Source: UBA8231 sp036011085
GTDB lineage: Bacteria; Latescibacterota; UBA2968; UBA8231
Reading direction: 5' to 3'
NCBI GenBank assembly: GCA_036011085.1
Contig: DASCMS010000018.1
Location: forward strand, 124,001-188,000
DNA: 64,000 nt
Positions 1 through 8,575 of the stretch are shown one piece after another; position 1 is the first letter of the stretch; each line of letters begins with the position of its first letter. A program made the position numbers and the translations under genes. The notes below the pieces were generated by a model, which was given only the letters and a program-made list of their open reading frames with translations, was not told the origin of the DNA and made no database searches.

Positions 1-996
1 AAAAAGCACGAAGAGCGCACCGGCCATGAACAGCCAGTAGGCCCACTCGCCTAGGGTTTCGGTGTACATGCTGGAGAGTATCTCCAATGTCTGCAGGCCG
101 TCCGGCTTCTGCCCAAGACGATTCAGGACACTGGCACCCAGCACGTAGAACGGCACCGTTGCCATGGTGAGAACGACGAGGGTGAGGGCCACGTCGGTCT
201 GCATGACGCGAATCCACCCTCGTGCCCGGCGAGCCCAGCTATCCTCCTGGGAGCGCGGGCCGGCAAACCGGCCATATCCCTTCTCCGTACACCAGTAGGT
301 GTAGACGGTGGCCTCGGCGGCGGTGACGCCGGTGGCGCCGTACGCAGCGATCGCAGCGCCGATGGCGAAGGCCGGAAAGTCCAGCCGCAACCCCGTTCCC
401 AGGTCTGCCCAGGTCAGGGCGTACTCGGTGAACTGCAGCAGTACGGCGCAGGCCATGGTGATCATGGTGAAGAGGACGACCATCACTGTGAGCAGTCTTT
501 CGAGGACGCGATAGCTGCCGCTCAGCACAAGGACCACCGCCACGAAGGCGAAGAGGATCGTCCACCATTTGGAGGCGAGTGCGGGCAGGGCCATGTGTAC
601 GGCCTGGCCGACGCCACCGTAGATGCCGCCGCCGATCAGGTGACCGGGCACCAGGGCGAAGAGCCAGAGCAGGACCACCCAGGACAGCCTGCGACCACCG
701 AGGCACAACCCGCCCGGCACTCGGTTGAACGCCTGCAGCGCCGTCTCGCCCGAGGAGATGGAGTAGCGCCCCAGCTCGGCCTGGATGATGCTCTTGCTCC
801 AGCAGCTGAAGAGGATCCACCACAACATGGCGAAGCCGACGGTGGCGCCCAGCGTCGTGGTCAGGATGATCTCACCGGAGCCGACGACGGAACCGACCAG
901 GATCAGGCCGGGGCCGAGGTACTTGAGTGTCGCCCGCAGGCCGACGGGAGGCTCGCGGGCGTCCTCGGGGCGACGGCTGTAGGGATCGTCGGTCAC
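1..996 (-). CDS. Nramp-family-like metal ion transporter (C-terminus cut by window edge)
   Basis: The frame is open from a GTG at 996 to the window edge (332 codons). It encodes a polytopic membrane protein that opens with a short polar tail, then YLGPGLILVGSVVGSGEII. The GPG-x-GxGE start of TM1 and the overall layout match Nramp-related transporters. The canonical metal-binding DPGN of TM1 is replaced by GSGE, and the TM6 MPH motif is not visible (AAEATVYTYW lies there), so the substrate should not be assumed to be Mn or Fe. The GTG overlaps the pyrD stop in a GTGA, which implies translational coupling. Fold assignment is fairly confident; substrate is unknown. Confidence 0.8.
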   Translation of the reverse strand, partial: MTDDPYSRRPEDAREPPVGLRATLKYLGPGLILVGSVVGSGEIILTTTLGATVGFAMLWWILFSCWSKSIIQAELGRYSISSGETALQAFNRVPGGLCLGGRRLSWVVLLWLFALVPGHLIGGGIYGGVGQAVHMALPALASKWWTILFAFVAVVLVLSGSYRVLERLLTVMVVLFTMITMACAVLLQFTEYALTWADLGTGLRLDFPAFAIGAAIAAYGATGVTAAEATVYTYWCTEKGYGRFAGPRSQEDSWARRARGWIRVMQTDVALTLVVLTMATVPFYVLGASVLNRLGQKPDGLQTLEILSSMYTETLGEWAYWLFMAGALFVLF

Positions 997-2132
997 GGCC
1001 CGTTCGCCGACGCCATTCGTGAGACCCGTGTGGATGGCGCCCCATGGTCGATGCCGACAGCCTGAGACAGGTGTGTGAGGCCATCGCGGTCCAGCAGTTG
1101 CAGCAGTCCCCGATGGATTCGGCCCACCAGCCCTGGCCCGTCGAACACCAGGGCTGAGTAGATCTGCAGCAACGACGCGCCGAGGCGGATCTTGTGATAG
1201 GCCTCCGCCGCGCCATTGATGCCGCCGGAGCCGACGATGATCTGTCTCGTGCGATCGATGCGGCCATACCAGAAGCGGATCGTGTCGTCCATCATGGTCC
1301 GTGTCGGGGCGCCGCAGAGAGTACCCGGCATGGGTTCGGTCACCGCCGTGGGCGTGCGCAGGGCATAGGCCTTGCCCGGCGGCAGGTTGAAGATGAAGCC
1401 GGCGATGAAGGGGCAGGCGGCGACGGCCTCCAGCAGGACGTCGGCGCGTGCCGGGTCGCGGTGGGCGGTGAACTTGAGGAATACCGGCGGCAGGTGCTCG
1501 AGCCGGGTGTACTCGCTCAGCAGTTCCCGCAGACGACCGCTGTCATCAAAGGGGCTGATACCAGCGGTCGTGTTGGGGCAATTGAGATTCAGCGTCAGGT
1601 AGTCGGCACGACCGCAGAACGGGCGCGCCGCCTCGACGAATTCACCGACGACGGCGTCGGGATCGGCAGGATGACCGGTGTTCGTCTCCACGAGGTTGAC
1701 ACCCAGCGGGACCGGCGTTGGGGCGGCGTTGACGCGCCGGGCCACGACCGCCGCCCCATCGTTGGGCACACCATAGTTAACGACGATGGCCGCATCAGCG
1801 GGCAGGCGGAACAGGCGCGGTCCTGGATTGCCCGCCGACGGCAGCGCGGAGACCGAGCCGATCTCCACCGAACCGAAGCCGATCTCAGACAGGGCGTGGA
1901 TCGCGCGGCCATTCTTGTCGAAGCCGGCGGCCAGTCCGATGGGATTGGGAAAGAGGATTCCTGCCACTTCGGAGGCGAGGCGGTCGTCCTGACACTGGAA
2001 CAGGCTCCGCAGCAGTGCGCGTCCAGGCCGACTCGTGCCCACGACCTCCGCCAGACGGAGCGTGGCCCCATGAACGGTTTCCGCGTCGAAGCGGAACAAC
2101 AGCGGCCGGAGACAGGTTCGGTAGAGGCTCAT
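993..2132 (-). CDS. pyrD: Dihydroorotate dehydrogenase (quinone), class 2
   Basis: Oxidises dihydroorotate to orotate in pyrimidine synthesis, passing electrons to quinone. At 379 aa it has the usual class-2 length. An amphipathic N-terminal extension (LYRTCLRPLLFRFDAETVHG) precedes the barrel, as in membrane-associated class-2 enzymes. Family signatures are NPIGLAAGFDKNG (about 63-75), FGSVEIGSV (about 85-93) and LNLNCPNT (about 180-187), followed by an FMN-binding GSGGI near 300. The catalytic base of class-2 enzymes is a serine and I see no class-1 cysteine signature. The stop overlaps the start of the Nramp-like gene, so the two are co-transcribed. Confidence 0.95.
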   Translation of the reverse strand: MSLYRTCLRPLLFRFDAETVHGATLRLAEVVGTSRPGRALLRSLFQCQDDRLASEVAGILFPNPIGLAAGFDKNGRAIHALSEIGFGSVEIGSVSALPSAGNPGPRLFRLPADAAIVVNYGVPNDGAAVVARRVNAAPTPVPLGVNLVETNTGHPADPDAVVGEFVEAARPFCGRADYLTLNLNCPNTTAGISPFDDSGRLRELLSEYTRLEHLPPVFLKFTAHRDPARADVLLEAVAACPFIAGFIFNLPPGKAYALRTPTAVTEPMPGTLCGAPTRTMMDDTIRFWYGRIDRTRQIIVGSGGINGAAEAYHKIRLGASLLQIYSALVFDGPGLVGRIHRGLLQLLDRDGLTHLSQAVGIDHGAPSTRVSRMASANGP

Positions 2133-2162
2133 GTGACAGAAAGGTGGGCGGAGCCTTCAGGG

Positions 2163-2191
2163 TTGACAATGTCTCTCGGGGCAGTTAGTGT
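2163..2191 (+). promoter_or_regulatory. Candidate sigma-70-type promoter of the GntR-ABC operon
   Basis: A perfect TTGACA (2163-2168) is followed after 17 bases by TAGTGT (2186-2191). An inverted repeat TACT-N5-AGTA (2191-2203) touches the -10 element. This is where an autorepressing YtrA-type GntR would be expected to bind. The promoter call is inference from consensus and position. Confidence 0.45.
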
Positions 2192-2260
2192 ACTAGATAA
2201 GTAGAACAATGGGACACAACGAGGACGGCGAATAGCCTGCGCGGGGAAAGGAAGAGAGCC

Positions 2261-2635
2261 ATGCCGGTAGAGTTTGACCCGACACGGCCCATCTATCTGC
2301 AGATCATGGAGGCCGTGAAGAAGAGCGCCGTGCGGGGCACCCACAGGCCGGGGGTGCAACTGCCATCGGTGCGTGACATGGCCACCACGATGGGGGTCAA
2401 TCCGAACACCATGGCGCGAGCCTATCAGGAGCTGGAGCGGGAGGGTTTCATCGAAACCCGCCGGGGCGAGGGCTCTTATGTCACCGGCGAGCCGGGCAGA
2501 ATCGACGATGAGCGCAAACGACTGGCCGAGGCTGCAGTCCAGCAGTTTTCAGAGCAGATCCGCGATCTGGGGCTGACGAGATCCCAGACGCGGTCCCTGC
2601 TCGAACGGATCGACGAGGAGGCTGAAAGGTCATGA
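2261..2635 (+). CDS. GntR-family (YtrA-type) transcriptional regulator
   Basis: A 124-aa DNA-binding protein. Residues about 7-70 form the GntR winged helix (RPIYLQIMEAVKK, LPSVRDMATTMGVNPNTMARAY, GEGSYV). A short helical tail replaces the large effector domain, which is the YtrA-subfamily architecture. A good AAAGGAAGAG ribosome site precedes the ATG. Its last codons overlap the ABC ATPase gene (ATGA), as is usual when YtrA-type repressors control a neighbouring ABC transporter. Effector unknown. Confidence 0.9.
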   Translation: MPVEFDPTRPIYLQIMEAVKKSAVRGTHRPGVQLPSVRDMATTMGVNPNTMARAYQELEREGFIETRRGEGSYVTGEPGRIDDERKRLAEAAVQQFSEQIRDLGLTRSQTRSLLERIDEEAERS

Positions 2636-3324
2636 GGGTTGAGATCGACAATCTGTGGAAGCGCTACCGCGGCACGGCCGCGCTGCGCGGCGTCAGTATG
2701 GACTTCGAGCCAGGCTGCGTCACCGGCGTGCTCGGCGAGAACGGCAGCGGCAAGAGCACGCTGTTCCGCATCGTGGCGGGGGTCACCCATGCCAGCGACG
2801 GCAGCGTCCGCATCGACGGGCAACCCGTAGGATCGGAGACCCGGGGGAAGGCGGCGTACCTGCCCGAGACAGACTCCTTCTATTCGTGGATGTCCGTGGA
2901 GGAGCAGTTGGAATTCCTCTCCGTCTTCTATGGTGGCTGGGATGTGGCCAAATCACGGGAACTGCTCGATTTCATGCGGCTGACACCGGGAGACAAGATC
3001 GGCGAGTTGTCTCAGGGACAGCGGGCGCGGCTGAAGATCGTCGCCGCCTTTTCCTGGCCCAGCGGCCTGGTGGTGATGGATGAACCCTTCAACGGCATCG
3101 ATCCACCCTCGCGGCGGCGGATCCTGGAGGTCCTGATGCAGGAGTACCGGGTGGACTCTCAGTCGATTCTGGTGTCGACCCACATGGTGGACGAGGTGGA
3201 AGGGCTGGTGGAACACGTCGTCTACCTGCGCGAGGGGCAGGTGGCCATCAGCGGCCGGGCCGACGACCTGCGCCAGGAAAAGGGCGGCTCGTTAGCGGAC
3301 ATCTTCGAGGAGGTGGTGTTGTGA
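2632..3324 (+). CDS. ABC transporter ATP-binding protein
   Basis: A 230-aa nucleotide-binding subunit. Walker A is GENGSGKST (about 35-43), the signature is a variant LSQGQ (about 125), Walker B is LVVMDEPFNGID, and the H-loop is STHM. The variant signature is common in YtrB/CcmA-like subunits. It overlaps both the GntR gene and the permease gene by 4 nt, giving a coupled three-gene unit. Likely an exporter or a stress-response transporter; the substrate cannot be read from sequence. Confidence 0.92.
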   Translation: MRVEIDNLWKRYRGTAALRGVSMDFEPGCVTGVLGENGSGKSTLFRIVAGVTHASDGSVRIDGQPVGSETRGKAAYLPETDSFYSWMSVEEQLEFLSVFYGGWDVAKSRELLDFMRLTPGDKIGELSQGQRARLKIVAAFSWPSGLVVMDEPFNGIDPPSRRRILEVLMQEYRVDSQSILVSTHMVDEVEGLVEHVVYLREGQVAISGRADDLRQEKGGSLADIFEEVVL

Positions 3325-4034
3325 ATCCGTACATGGCGCTGTATGTGAAGGAGTTGAAGGCGAACCGACTCGTGAGCGCCGTCCTGCTGGTGCTCACGGC
3401 CGCCATCGTCCTGGCGGTTATCACTAACGCCAGTCCCTTGAACGCCACGCTACCGCTGCTCGTACTGCCCTATCTCAGTCCACCGGTTTTCGCCGGGCTG
3501 CTGATGAATTCGATCTCACAGGAGTGGTCGGGCAACACTCAGCACCAGTGGCTCGCCCTGCCCGTTCCCCGGGCGGCGTTGCCACTGATGAAACTGGCGG
3601 CCGTCGGCACCCTGGCTGTCGCTGTATTCGTTCTCAACACCTTCGGCGTGAGCATGGTTCTAGGGCCGGCACTGGAAGCCGTCGGTGAATTCGCCGGCGC
3701 TGCGTCCGGTCTCCCCATCGTGGATGTCGAGGCGGCAGTTGTGTGGTCGGTAGCCGGCGGGGTGTTCGGGTCGATGACGGTCTTTCTTCTGGGGCTGGCC
3801 CTGGTGGCGGCGAGTCTGCGAATGTTCGTGCCGAGATTCAAGGGACTCGTCACCGTGAGCGTCTTTCTCGGGGGGTTCTGGCTGACCGGGCGACTGGCGA
3901 GCACTGTCAGCGAAGCGCTGCAGAGCAATTGGGCGATCGCGGAGGCCCATCAGTCCGTCCTGTACCTGGCCGGCATGGGTGTGCTGTTCGCCGCCGTGGG
4001 TGCCTACGTGTTCGATCAACACGTCGACGCCTAG
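3321..4034 (+). CDS. ABC transporter permease (ABC-2-like)
   Basis: A 237-aa membrane protein with about six hydrophobic segments, starting YVKELKANRLVSAVLLVL and ending with a helix before the polar DQHVDA tail. It starts in an overlap with the ATPase stop, so it is the membrane partner of that subunit. There is no periplasmic binding protein nearby, which argues against import. It ends 2 bases before the convergent SDR gene. Confidence 0.82.
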   Translation: MNPYMALYVKELKANRLVSAVLLVLTAAIVLAVITNASPLNATLPLLVLPYLSPPVFAGLLMNSISQEWSGNTQHQWLALPVPRAALPLMKLAAVGTLAVAVFVLNTFGVSMVLGPALEAVGEFAGAASGLPIVDVEAAVVWSVAGGVFGSMTVFLLGLALVAASLRMFVPRFKGLVTVSVFLGGFWLTGRLASTVSEALQSNWAIAEAHQSVLYLAGMGVLFAAVGAYVFDQHVDA

Positions 4035-4067
4035 TGTCAGATGCCGGCCCCCCCGTCGACGTTGATC
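4014..4067. terminator. Possible bidirectional terminator-like inverted repeat between convergent genes
   Basis: GATCAAC (4014-4020) and GTCGACG (4023-4029) are matched by CGTCGAC (4054-4060) and GTTGATC (4061-4067). This makes a 14-bp stem with a 2-base bulge and a 24-base loop containing both stop codons. The arms also encode the ends of the two proteins, so chance or codon constraint is possible. No U-tract is evident. Confidence 0.25.
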
Positions 4068-4825
4068 CAGGAGCCGGTGATCATCGAGGCTTCGTCCGTG
4101 GCGGCAAAGAGGAACGTGCGGGCCACGTCATCCGGCATCGTCATCCGGCCCAGTGGTGTTCCTGCTACACGGCGCTTGTAGTTTTCCGGATTGTCGATGC
4201 TGGTGGACTCGTCATTCGGGCTGTGGGGTGCGTTGCCGCGGATGAAGGGTGTGTCCACGTGCCCCGGGTTGACGAGTACACAGCGGATGTTGTCGCCCGC
4301 GTAGGAGGCGGCCGTCGATCGCGTGAGCGCCACGAGTCCCGCCTTGGAGACACCGTACGCGGGACTGCCCGCTCCCTGGCGCAGGGACCCGAGTGATCCG
4401 GTGAAGAGGATGACCCCGCCTCCGGCCCGACGCAGGGCGGGGATCATGGCTTTGGTGCCGAGAAAGCTCCCGGTCAGGTTGATGTCGAGGATGCGGCGCC
4501 ACATCTCTTCGGTCTGGGCATCAAAGCTGACCCGATGGTTGGCGCCGGCGAAGGTACAGAGTGTGTCGAGATGCCCGAAGGCTCGCTCGGCGTCCGTCAC
4601 TGCCCCGTTCCACTGGGCCGAGTTGCGCACATCGAGACGAACGGCCATGGCCTGACCGCCGTCGGCCTGGATCTTCGCCGCAATGGCCTGCGACGCCTCC
4701 AGGTCGAGATCGGCGAGACACACGGCACAGCCCTCGGCCGCATAGAGCTGTGCCGTGGCCGCACCCATGGCGCCGGCGCCACCGCTGATGAGAGCTGCCC
4801 TGCCGGCGAGTTTTCCTGTAGTCAT
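4037..4825 (-). CDS. Short-chain dehydrogenase/reductase (SDR)
   Basis: A classical NAD(P)-dependent SDR of 262 aa. The cofactor motif is a GGAGAMG variant of TGxxxGxG, the acidic residue after strand beta-2 (ADLD) favours NAD, and the catalytic S and YxxxK lie in GSLGS and YGVSKAG. The start at 4825 is chosen over an upstream ATG because GGAGG sits 7 bases before it and the ATG overlaps the kinase stop. As the last gene of the sugar operon it probably oxidises a sugar, polyol or sugar acid. Confidence 0.9.
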   Translation of the reverse strand: MTTGKLAGRAALISGGAGAMGAATAQLYAAEGCAVCLADLDLEASQAIAAKIQADGGQAMAVRLDVRNSAQWNGAVTDAERAFGHLDTLCTFAGANHRVSFDAQTEEMWRRILDINLTGSFLGTKAMIPALRRAGGGVILFTGSLGSLRQGAGSPAYGVSKAGLVALTRSTAASYAGDNIRCVLVNPGHVDTPFIRGNAPHSPNDESTSIDNPENYKRRVAGTPLGRMTMPDDVARTFLFAATDEASMITGSWINVDGGAGI

Positions 4826-6234
4826 GTCGTTTCCTCCATGTGGCATTCACGACCGAAGCGGGATTGGCCTTCGGCGACAGAGTCCGTCAGGCCGGCACAG
4901 CGCAGGGCGAGGGCGCGCAGGCCGAGGAGTGATTCGTCGAGATCCACGGTGCCGTCCACCTGTCGGCCACTGGCGCTGGCGATGATCTGAGCCAGGTGGG
5001 GGAGGTTGCGGGCGATGCCGCCGCTGAGGGCGACCCGGCGAACCGATCGTTCGGGGTCGAGGCGGTCGAGGACCTCTACATACTGAAGGGAGTACGCCTT
5101 GAGCACCGACGCCAGGTACGCCGTCGGTGTCAGTCCACCTTCGACGATGCCGGAAATCCGGCCGCCGTCGGACCAGCCGCGGGCGCCGTCGAACACGGCC
5201 AGATCCACGCTGAGTTCGGCCCGGGCCACTTCCTGCGGACCGATCTCTGCCAGAGCCTGCCACATGTCAGGCGGCGTGTCTCCCGCGCCGCGGCCGTAGG
5301 AGACCGCCTGCTGCAGGAAGCCGACGTACTCGGCAAGGGCTCGTCCCGATGGGATGTGGGTGACGGCGGACAGATGGCGAGAGTCGAAGAAGGGGCGGTG
5401 TTCGACGCTGTCGTCGAGAGGACCGTCCACCAGGCCCACCTGAGAGCCGGTGCCCAGATTGACGGAGGCGATGTCGGCGGTGGCGACGCCGGCACCGAGC
5501 ACGGAGCACTGGTGGTCGCCGACGCCGACATGGATCGGCACGTCATCACCATCGGGGCTGGACCAGTGGCCGGCGATCGCGTCATCCGCCGCGGGTGCAC
5601 CGATACGGGGACGCACGCCGCCGATGTCGTATACCACTTCGAGCAACTCCGCCGCCGGTTCAGCGGCGACGACATCATAGAGTGCCATGCCCGCCAGGAT
5701 CGTGGGGTGTTCGGGTGGCGACGAGCCGGCGTCGTTGCCGGCCAGCCATCCCGGCAGAGATACGACGACCACCTCCTCGGGTAGACTACGTGTCCGGGCG
5801 AGGTGGATCAGGTTGAGCAGCGGGAAACCGGGTCGGGGACGCATGCCGGTCAGCGTGCGGAAGCGGTCGTCTCCGAGGCGTTCGCGCACCGCGTCGATGG
5901 TGCGGACACCCGCCACGACTTCCACCGACCGCCCATCGAGCCAGGAGATGTACTCGGTCAACGGTGTACCCGAGTCCGGGTCGAGAACGGCGAAGCCGTG
6001 CATTTCGCTGCACAGCACGATACCATCGAAGGAAACAGCCGTCCAGGCGTCGGTGCAGATGGCCTCGAAGCGCTGGCGGATCGCCTGCAGGTCGACCTCG
6101 TGGTGGCCAGGGGCGGTGGCCGTTGTCTGCAGGGCGGCGTGTCGGCGCAGGTGGGAGAACCGTCCGGTGTGCAGATCGACGAGGGCGGACTTGGTGCTCG
6201 TCGTGCCGAAGTCGACGGCGAGGAAGTGGGTCAC
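4822..6234 (-). CDS. FGGY-family carbohydrate kinase (sedoheptulokinase-like)
   Basis: A 470-aa sugar kinase. FGGY N-terminal phosphate-binding DFGTTSTKSALV is near residues 7-18, a substrate-side SWLDGR near 115, and C-terminal-domain motifs GDHQCSVLG and NLGTGSQVG near 240-270, the latter typical of sedoheptulokinase-like members. VALSGGIARN is the adenosine motif. The start is the GTG at 6234, which overlaps the stop of the beta-helix gene as GTGA; a longer frame to 6303 would lie inside that gene. The exact sugar is not determined. Confidence 0.88.
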   Translation of the reverse strand: MTHFLAVDFGTTSTKSALVDLHTGRFSHLRRHAALQTTATAPGHHEVDLQAIRQRFEAICTDAWTAVSFDGIVLCSEMHGFAVLDPDSGTPLTEYISWLDGRSVEVVAGVRTIDAVRERLGDDRFRTLTGMRPRPGFPLLNLIHLARTRSLPEEVVVVSLPGWLAGNDAGSSPPEHPTILAGMALYDVVAAEPAAELLEVVYDIGGVRPRIGAPAADDAIAGHWSSPDGDDVPIHVGVGDHQCSVLGAGVATADIASVNLGTGSQVGLVDGPLDDSVEHRPFFDSRHLSAVTHIPSGRALAEYVGFLQQAVSYGRGAGDTPPDMWQALAEIGPQEVARAELSVDLAVFDGARGWSDGGRISGIVEGGLTPTAYLASVLKAYSLQYVEVLDRLDPERSVRRVALSGGIARNLPHLAQIIASASGRQVDGTVDLDESLLGLRALALRCAGLTDSVAEGQSRFGRECHMEETT

Positions 6235-7466
6235 GACGTCGACTGGGTCTCTGCAGTGAAGACGTCGGTCACCATGTCCACGAAGGTATTGCCACCCAGA
6301 CAAGTGTCCCGGGCCATCGACGACAACCGGACCCCAACACGCTGCCGTTGCTGTCCGCTGTCCTCAAACCGACAGTCGCGGATCTCGACGTCGTGGGCGG
6401 CGCCCTGGAAGTCGATGGCCACACCGTCCTCCGCAGAGCCGTTGTCGATGAAGTGGCAGTTCTCCACCACATTGCGATGGGCCCCGCGGAAATCGTTGAC
6501 GGCCTGACGGAACAGCAGCCCGACTCGACGGTTGCCCTCGAAGCGCGTGTTGTGAATGTGATTGTCGGTGTCGCGATGGCCGATGGAGATGCCATAGTCG
6601 CGATTCTCCGAACAGTCGCAGCCGTCGGCCAGCCCGTGGGTGACGCCCCAGCAGAAGAAGATGCCCTGGCTGTTGCGGCGGGCGACGCAGTTGCGGAACA
6701 CAGGTCGTTGGGAGCCGGACCCGGGGTGGAAGCCGAGGTTGGCGTTGTTCAGGGACTGGCAGTTTTCGAAGTGTACGTCGTCGCAGATCTGGAAGCTGAA
6801 GCCGTCCCCGTGGTAGTCACGGGCCACGACGCGGCGGAAGGTGAAACGGTGGCACTGTTGCAGGAACAGGGCACCGGCGTAGTTGCCGTTGATCTCCTCG
6901 TTCTGCTCCTGGTTGCCGTCGAGGACGAGGTCTTCGACGACGACATCACACACCCCCTCCGCCGCCGTGAGGATGGGGAACAGTGTCGCCGCCGTCGGCG
7001 CCGTGTCCGTGGTGCCGGGCCAGAAGTTCTTCTCCGGCCGCCGGTTCAGCCTGAGCTCGCAGCCCTCGATGGCGATCACCGTGTCCCGGACGACATCCTG
7101 CAGAGCCCCCGATTCGCTGTAGCCGCGCAGCATGATCCCGCCACCGATGGTGAAGGGCGACGGGTCCTCGACGGTCACACCGTATTCGTACCAGTCAGTC
7201 TCGTGCGTCAGCGGCGTGGACACGCCGGGCGATTTTCGCAGGATCGTGTCCAACCCGGTACCGCGCACCGTCAGGTGGTCGTGCAGGAACAGAGAATTGC
7301 GCATCTGATAGGTACCGGGCAGGATCTGCAGGACACCTCCCCCGAGACGGGCCAGGTAGTCGGCGCCGGCCTGCAGCGCACGATCATCGTCCCCTGCCAG
7401 TTCACCGCCAGGTCCCACCGTGAGCGTGAGCCGGGAAGGCCGGGCGCGGGTGCGGTTGTCGCTCAT
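6231..7466 (-). CDS. Right-handed parallel beta-helix protein, no signal peptide
   Basis: A 411-aa protein built of repeating short beta coils rich in N, G and C (CHRFTFRRVVARDYHGDG, NCVARRNSQGIFFCWG), characteristic of pectate-lyase/polygalacturonase-like or PbH1-repeat proteins. It begins with LTLTVGPGGELAGDDDRALQAGA, a polygalacturonase-like opening. No export signal is visible, so it would act in the cytoplasm on imported oligosaccharides or is exported another way. Its ATG overlaps the stop of the upstream oxidoreductase remnant, and its stop overlaps the kinase start. Confidence 0.8.
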   Translation of the reverse strand: MSDNRTRARPSRLTLTVGPGGELAGDDDRALQAGADYLARLGGGVLQILPGTYQMRNSLFLHDHLTVRGTGLDTILRKSPGVSTPLTHETDWYEYGVTVEDPSPFTIGGGIMLRGYSESGALQDVVRDTVIAIEGCELRLNRRPEKNFWPGTTDTAPTAATLFPILTAAEGVCDVVVEDLVLDGNQEQNEEINGNYAGALFLQQCHRFTFRRVVARDYHGDGFSFQICDDVHFENCQSLNNANLGFHPGSGSQRPVFRNCVARRNSQGIFFCWGVTHGLADGCDCSENRDYGISIGHRDTDNHIHNTRFEGNRRVGLLFRQAVNDFRGAHRNVVENCHFIDNGSAEDGVAIDFQGAAHDVEIRDCRFEDSGQQRQRVGVRLSSMARDTCLGGNTFVDMVTDVFTAETQSTS

Positions 7467-7567
7467 GCAGCTGGCTCCGAACTGTCCACCAGCGGGTACG
7501 CCTGGAACAGGGAGATGAAATGGCGGGAGAAGGAGCCGCAGTCGACGATGCCGAGACGGATGGTCAC
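7463..7567 (-). pseudogene. N-terminal remnant of a Gfo/Idh/MocA-type oxidoreductase
   Basis: A 34-codon frame starting at GTG 7567. Its translation TIRLGIVDCGSFSRHFISLF looks like the first beta strand and dinucleotide loop of a Gfo/Idh/MocA dehydrogenase. It then runs AYPLVDSSEPAA and stops in an ATGA overlap with the beta-helix gene. The other roughly 300 residues of such an enzyme are missing. I read it as a gene that lost its body by deletion; a leader peptide is the alternative. Confidence 0.5.
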
Positions 7568-7656
7568 GGCGGGCAAGTAACGGGGCCCCCTGGCGGGGCG
7601 CAAGGCGGCGTAACTATACTTTCCCGACCAATCCACCATGGAGCCAGATCTGACCG

Positions 7657-8565
7657 ATGGGACTTACCAGAGAACAGCAGAATCAATTCGAAGAGCAGGG
7701 CTATCTCGTCATCCGGGGAGGGCTCGCCGATACCGACCTGGATCCGGTCATCGAGGAGTACGCGGCGCACATCGATCGCCGCGCGCGAGAGCTGAAGGCC
7801 GAAGGCAAGATCGACGATATCCATGAGGACGCCCCCTTCAACCAGAGATTGTCCCTCATCTCAAAGGAATGCAACGAGATCTACCCCGAGCTCGACATCA
7901 TGCGGCTCCGGGGAAAGGCGTCCTTCGCCTTTCTCGGGAACGACAACCTTCTCGACATGGTGGAATGCCTGGTCGGTCCGGAGATCACCTGCAGCCCGAT
8001 CCAGCACATCCGACCGAAGTTGCCGGGAGGGCTGGCGCCCCGCGGCTCGGATCCACACGTGGCGCCCTGGCATCAGGACGCCGGCGTCGCCTGGGCTGAG
8101 GCGGATACGAGTTTCATCCTGACCGTGTGGATTCCCCTGTCACCTGCCCGGCCCGAGAACGGCTGCCTGCAGATCATCCCGCGCACCCACGGCACCGGTC
8201 TGTGGACGCATGTGACCCGCGCCGGTCAGGGAACCGTGATCGCCGACGAGGAGATGCCGGATGCCGAGCCGGTGACCCTGCCGATGGACAAAGGGGACCT
8301 GCTGTTGCTGCACAAGGAGATCCCGCACCGGTCGACGTCGAACCGGTCCGACACCATCCGTTGGAGCATGGATCTGCGCTACCAGCAGACGGGGACACCC
8401 ACAGGACGTCCCTTTCATCCGGACTTCGTCGTACGCAGTCAGGCCCACCCGGAATCGGTGCTCGACGACTGGGCCGAGTGGGATCGGATGTGGGCGGAGG
8501 CGCTGGAGCAGGCGGCGGTGGACAAGCCGCGGGCTCATCGCTGGGAATCGGTACCGGCGCGATAG
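7657..8565 (+). CDS. Phytanoyl-CoA dioxygenase (PhyH) family Fe(II)/2-oxoglutarate oxygenase
   Basis: A 302-aa cupin-type dioxygenase. The metal triad is visible: HQD in APWHQDAGVAW (about 136-138), a distal His in IPHRSTSN (about 226), and a 2-oxoglutarate-binding Arg in RWSMDLRY shortly after. NGCLQIIPRTHG is the family's second conserved block. Such enzymes hydroxylate small molecules, and in this kind of genome they are abundant and rarely act on phytanoyl-CoA. It stands alone between the sugar operon and the convergent ABC exporter. Confidence 0.9.
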   Translation: MGLTREQQNQFEEQGYLVIRGGLADTDLDPVIEEYAAHIDRRARELKAEGKIDDIHEDAPFNQRLSLISKECNEIYPELDIMRLRGKASFAFLGNDNLLDMVECLVGPEITCSPIQHIRPKLPGGLAPRGSDPHVAPWHQDAGVAWAEADTSFILTVWIPLSPARPENGCLQIIPRTHGTGLWTHVTRAGQGTVIADEEMPDAEPVTLPMDKGDLLLLHKEIPHRSTSNRSDTIRWSMDLRYQQTGTPTGRPFHPDFVVRSQAHPESVLDDWAEWDRMWAEALEQAAVDKPRAHRWESVPAR

Positions 8566-8575
8566 CGTCGCGCCC

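Noticed and set aside
5964..7580. A 538-codon plus-strand frame
   Set aside because: Antisense to the kinase and beta-helix genes, which overlap by 4 bases and have clear family motifs.
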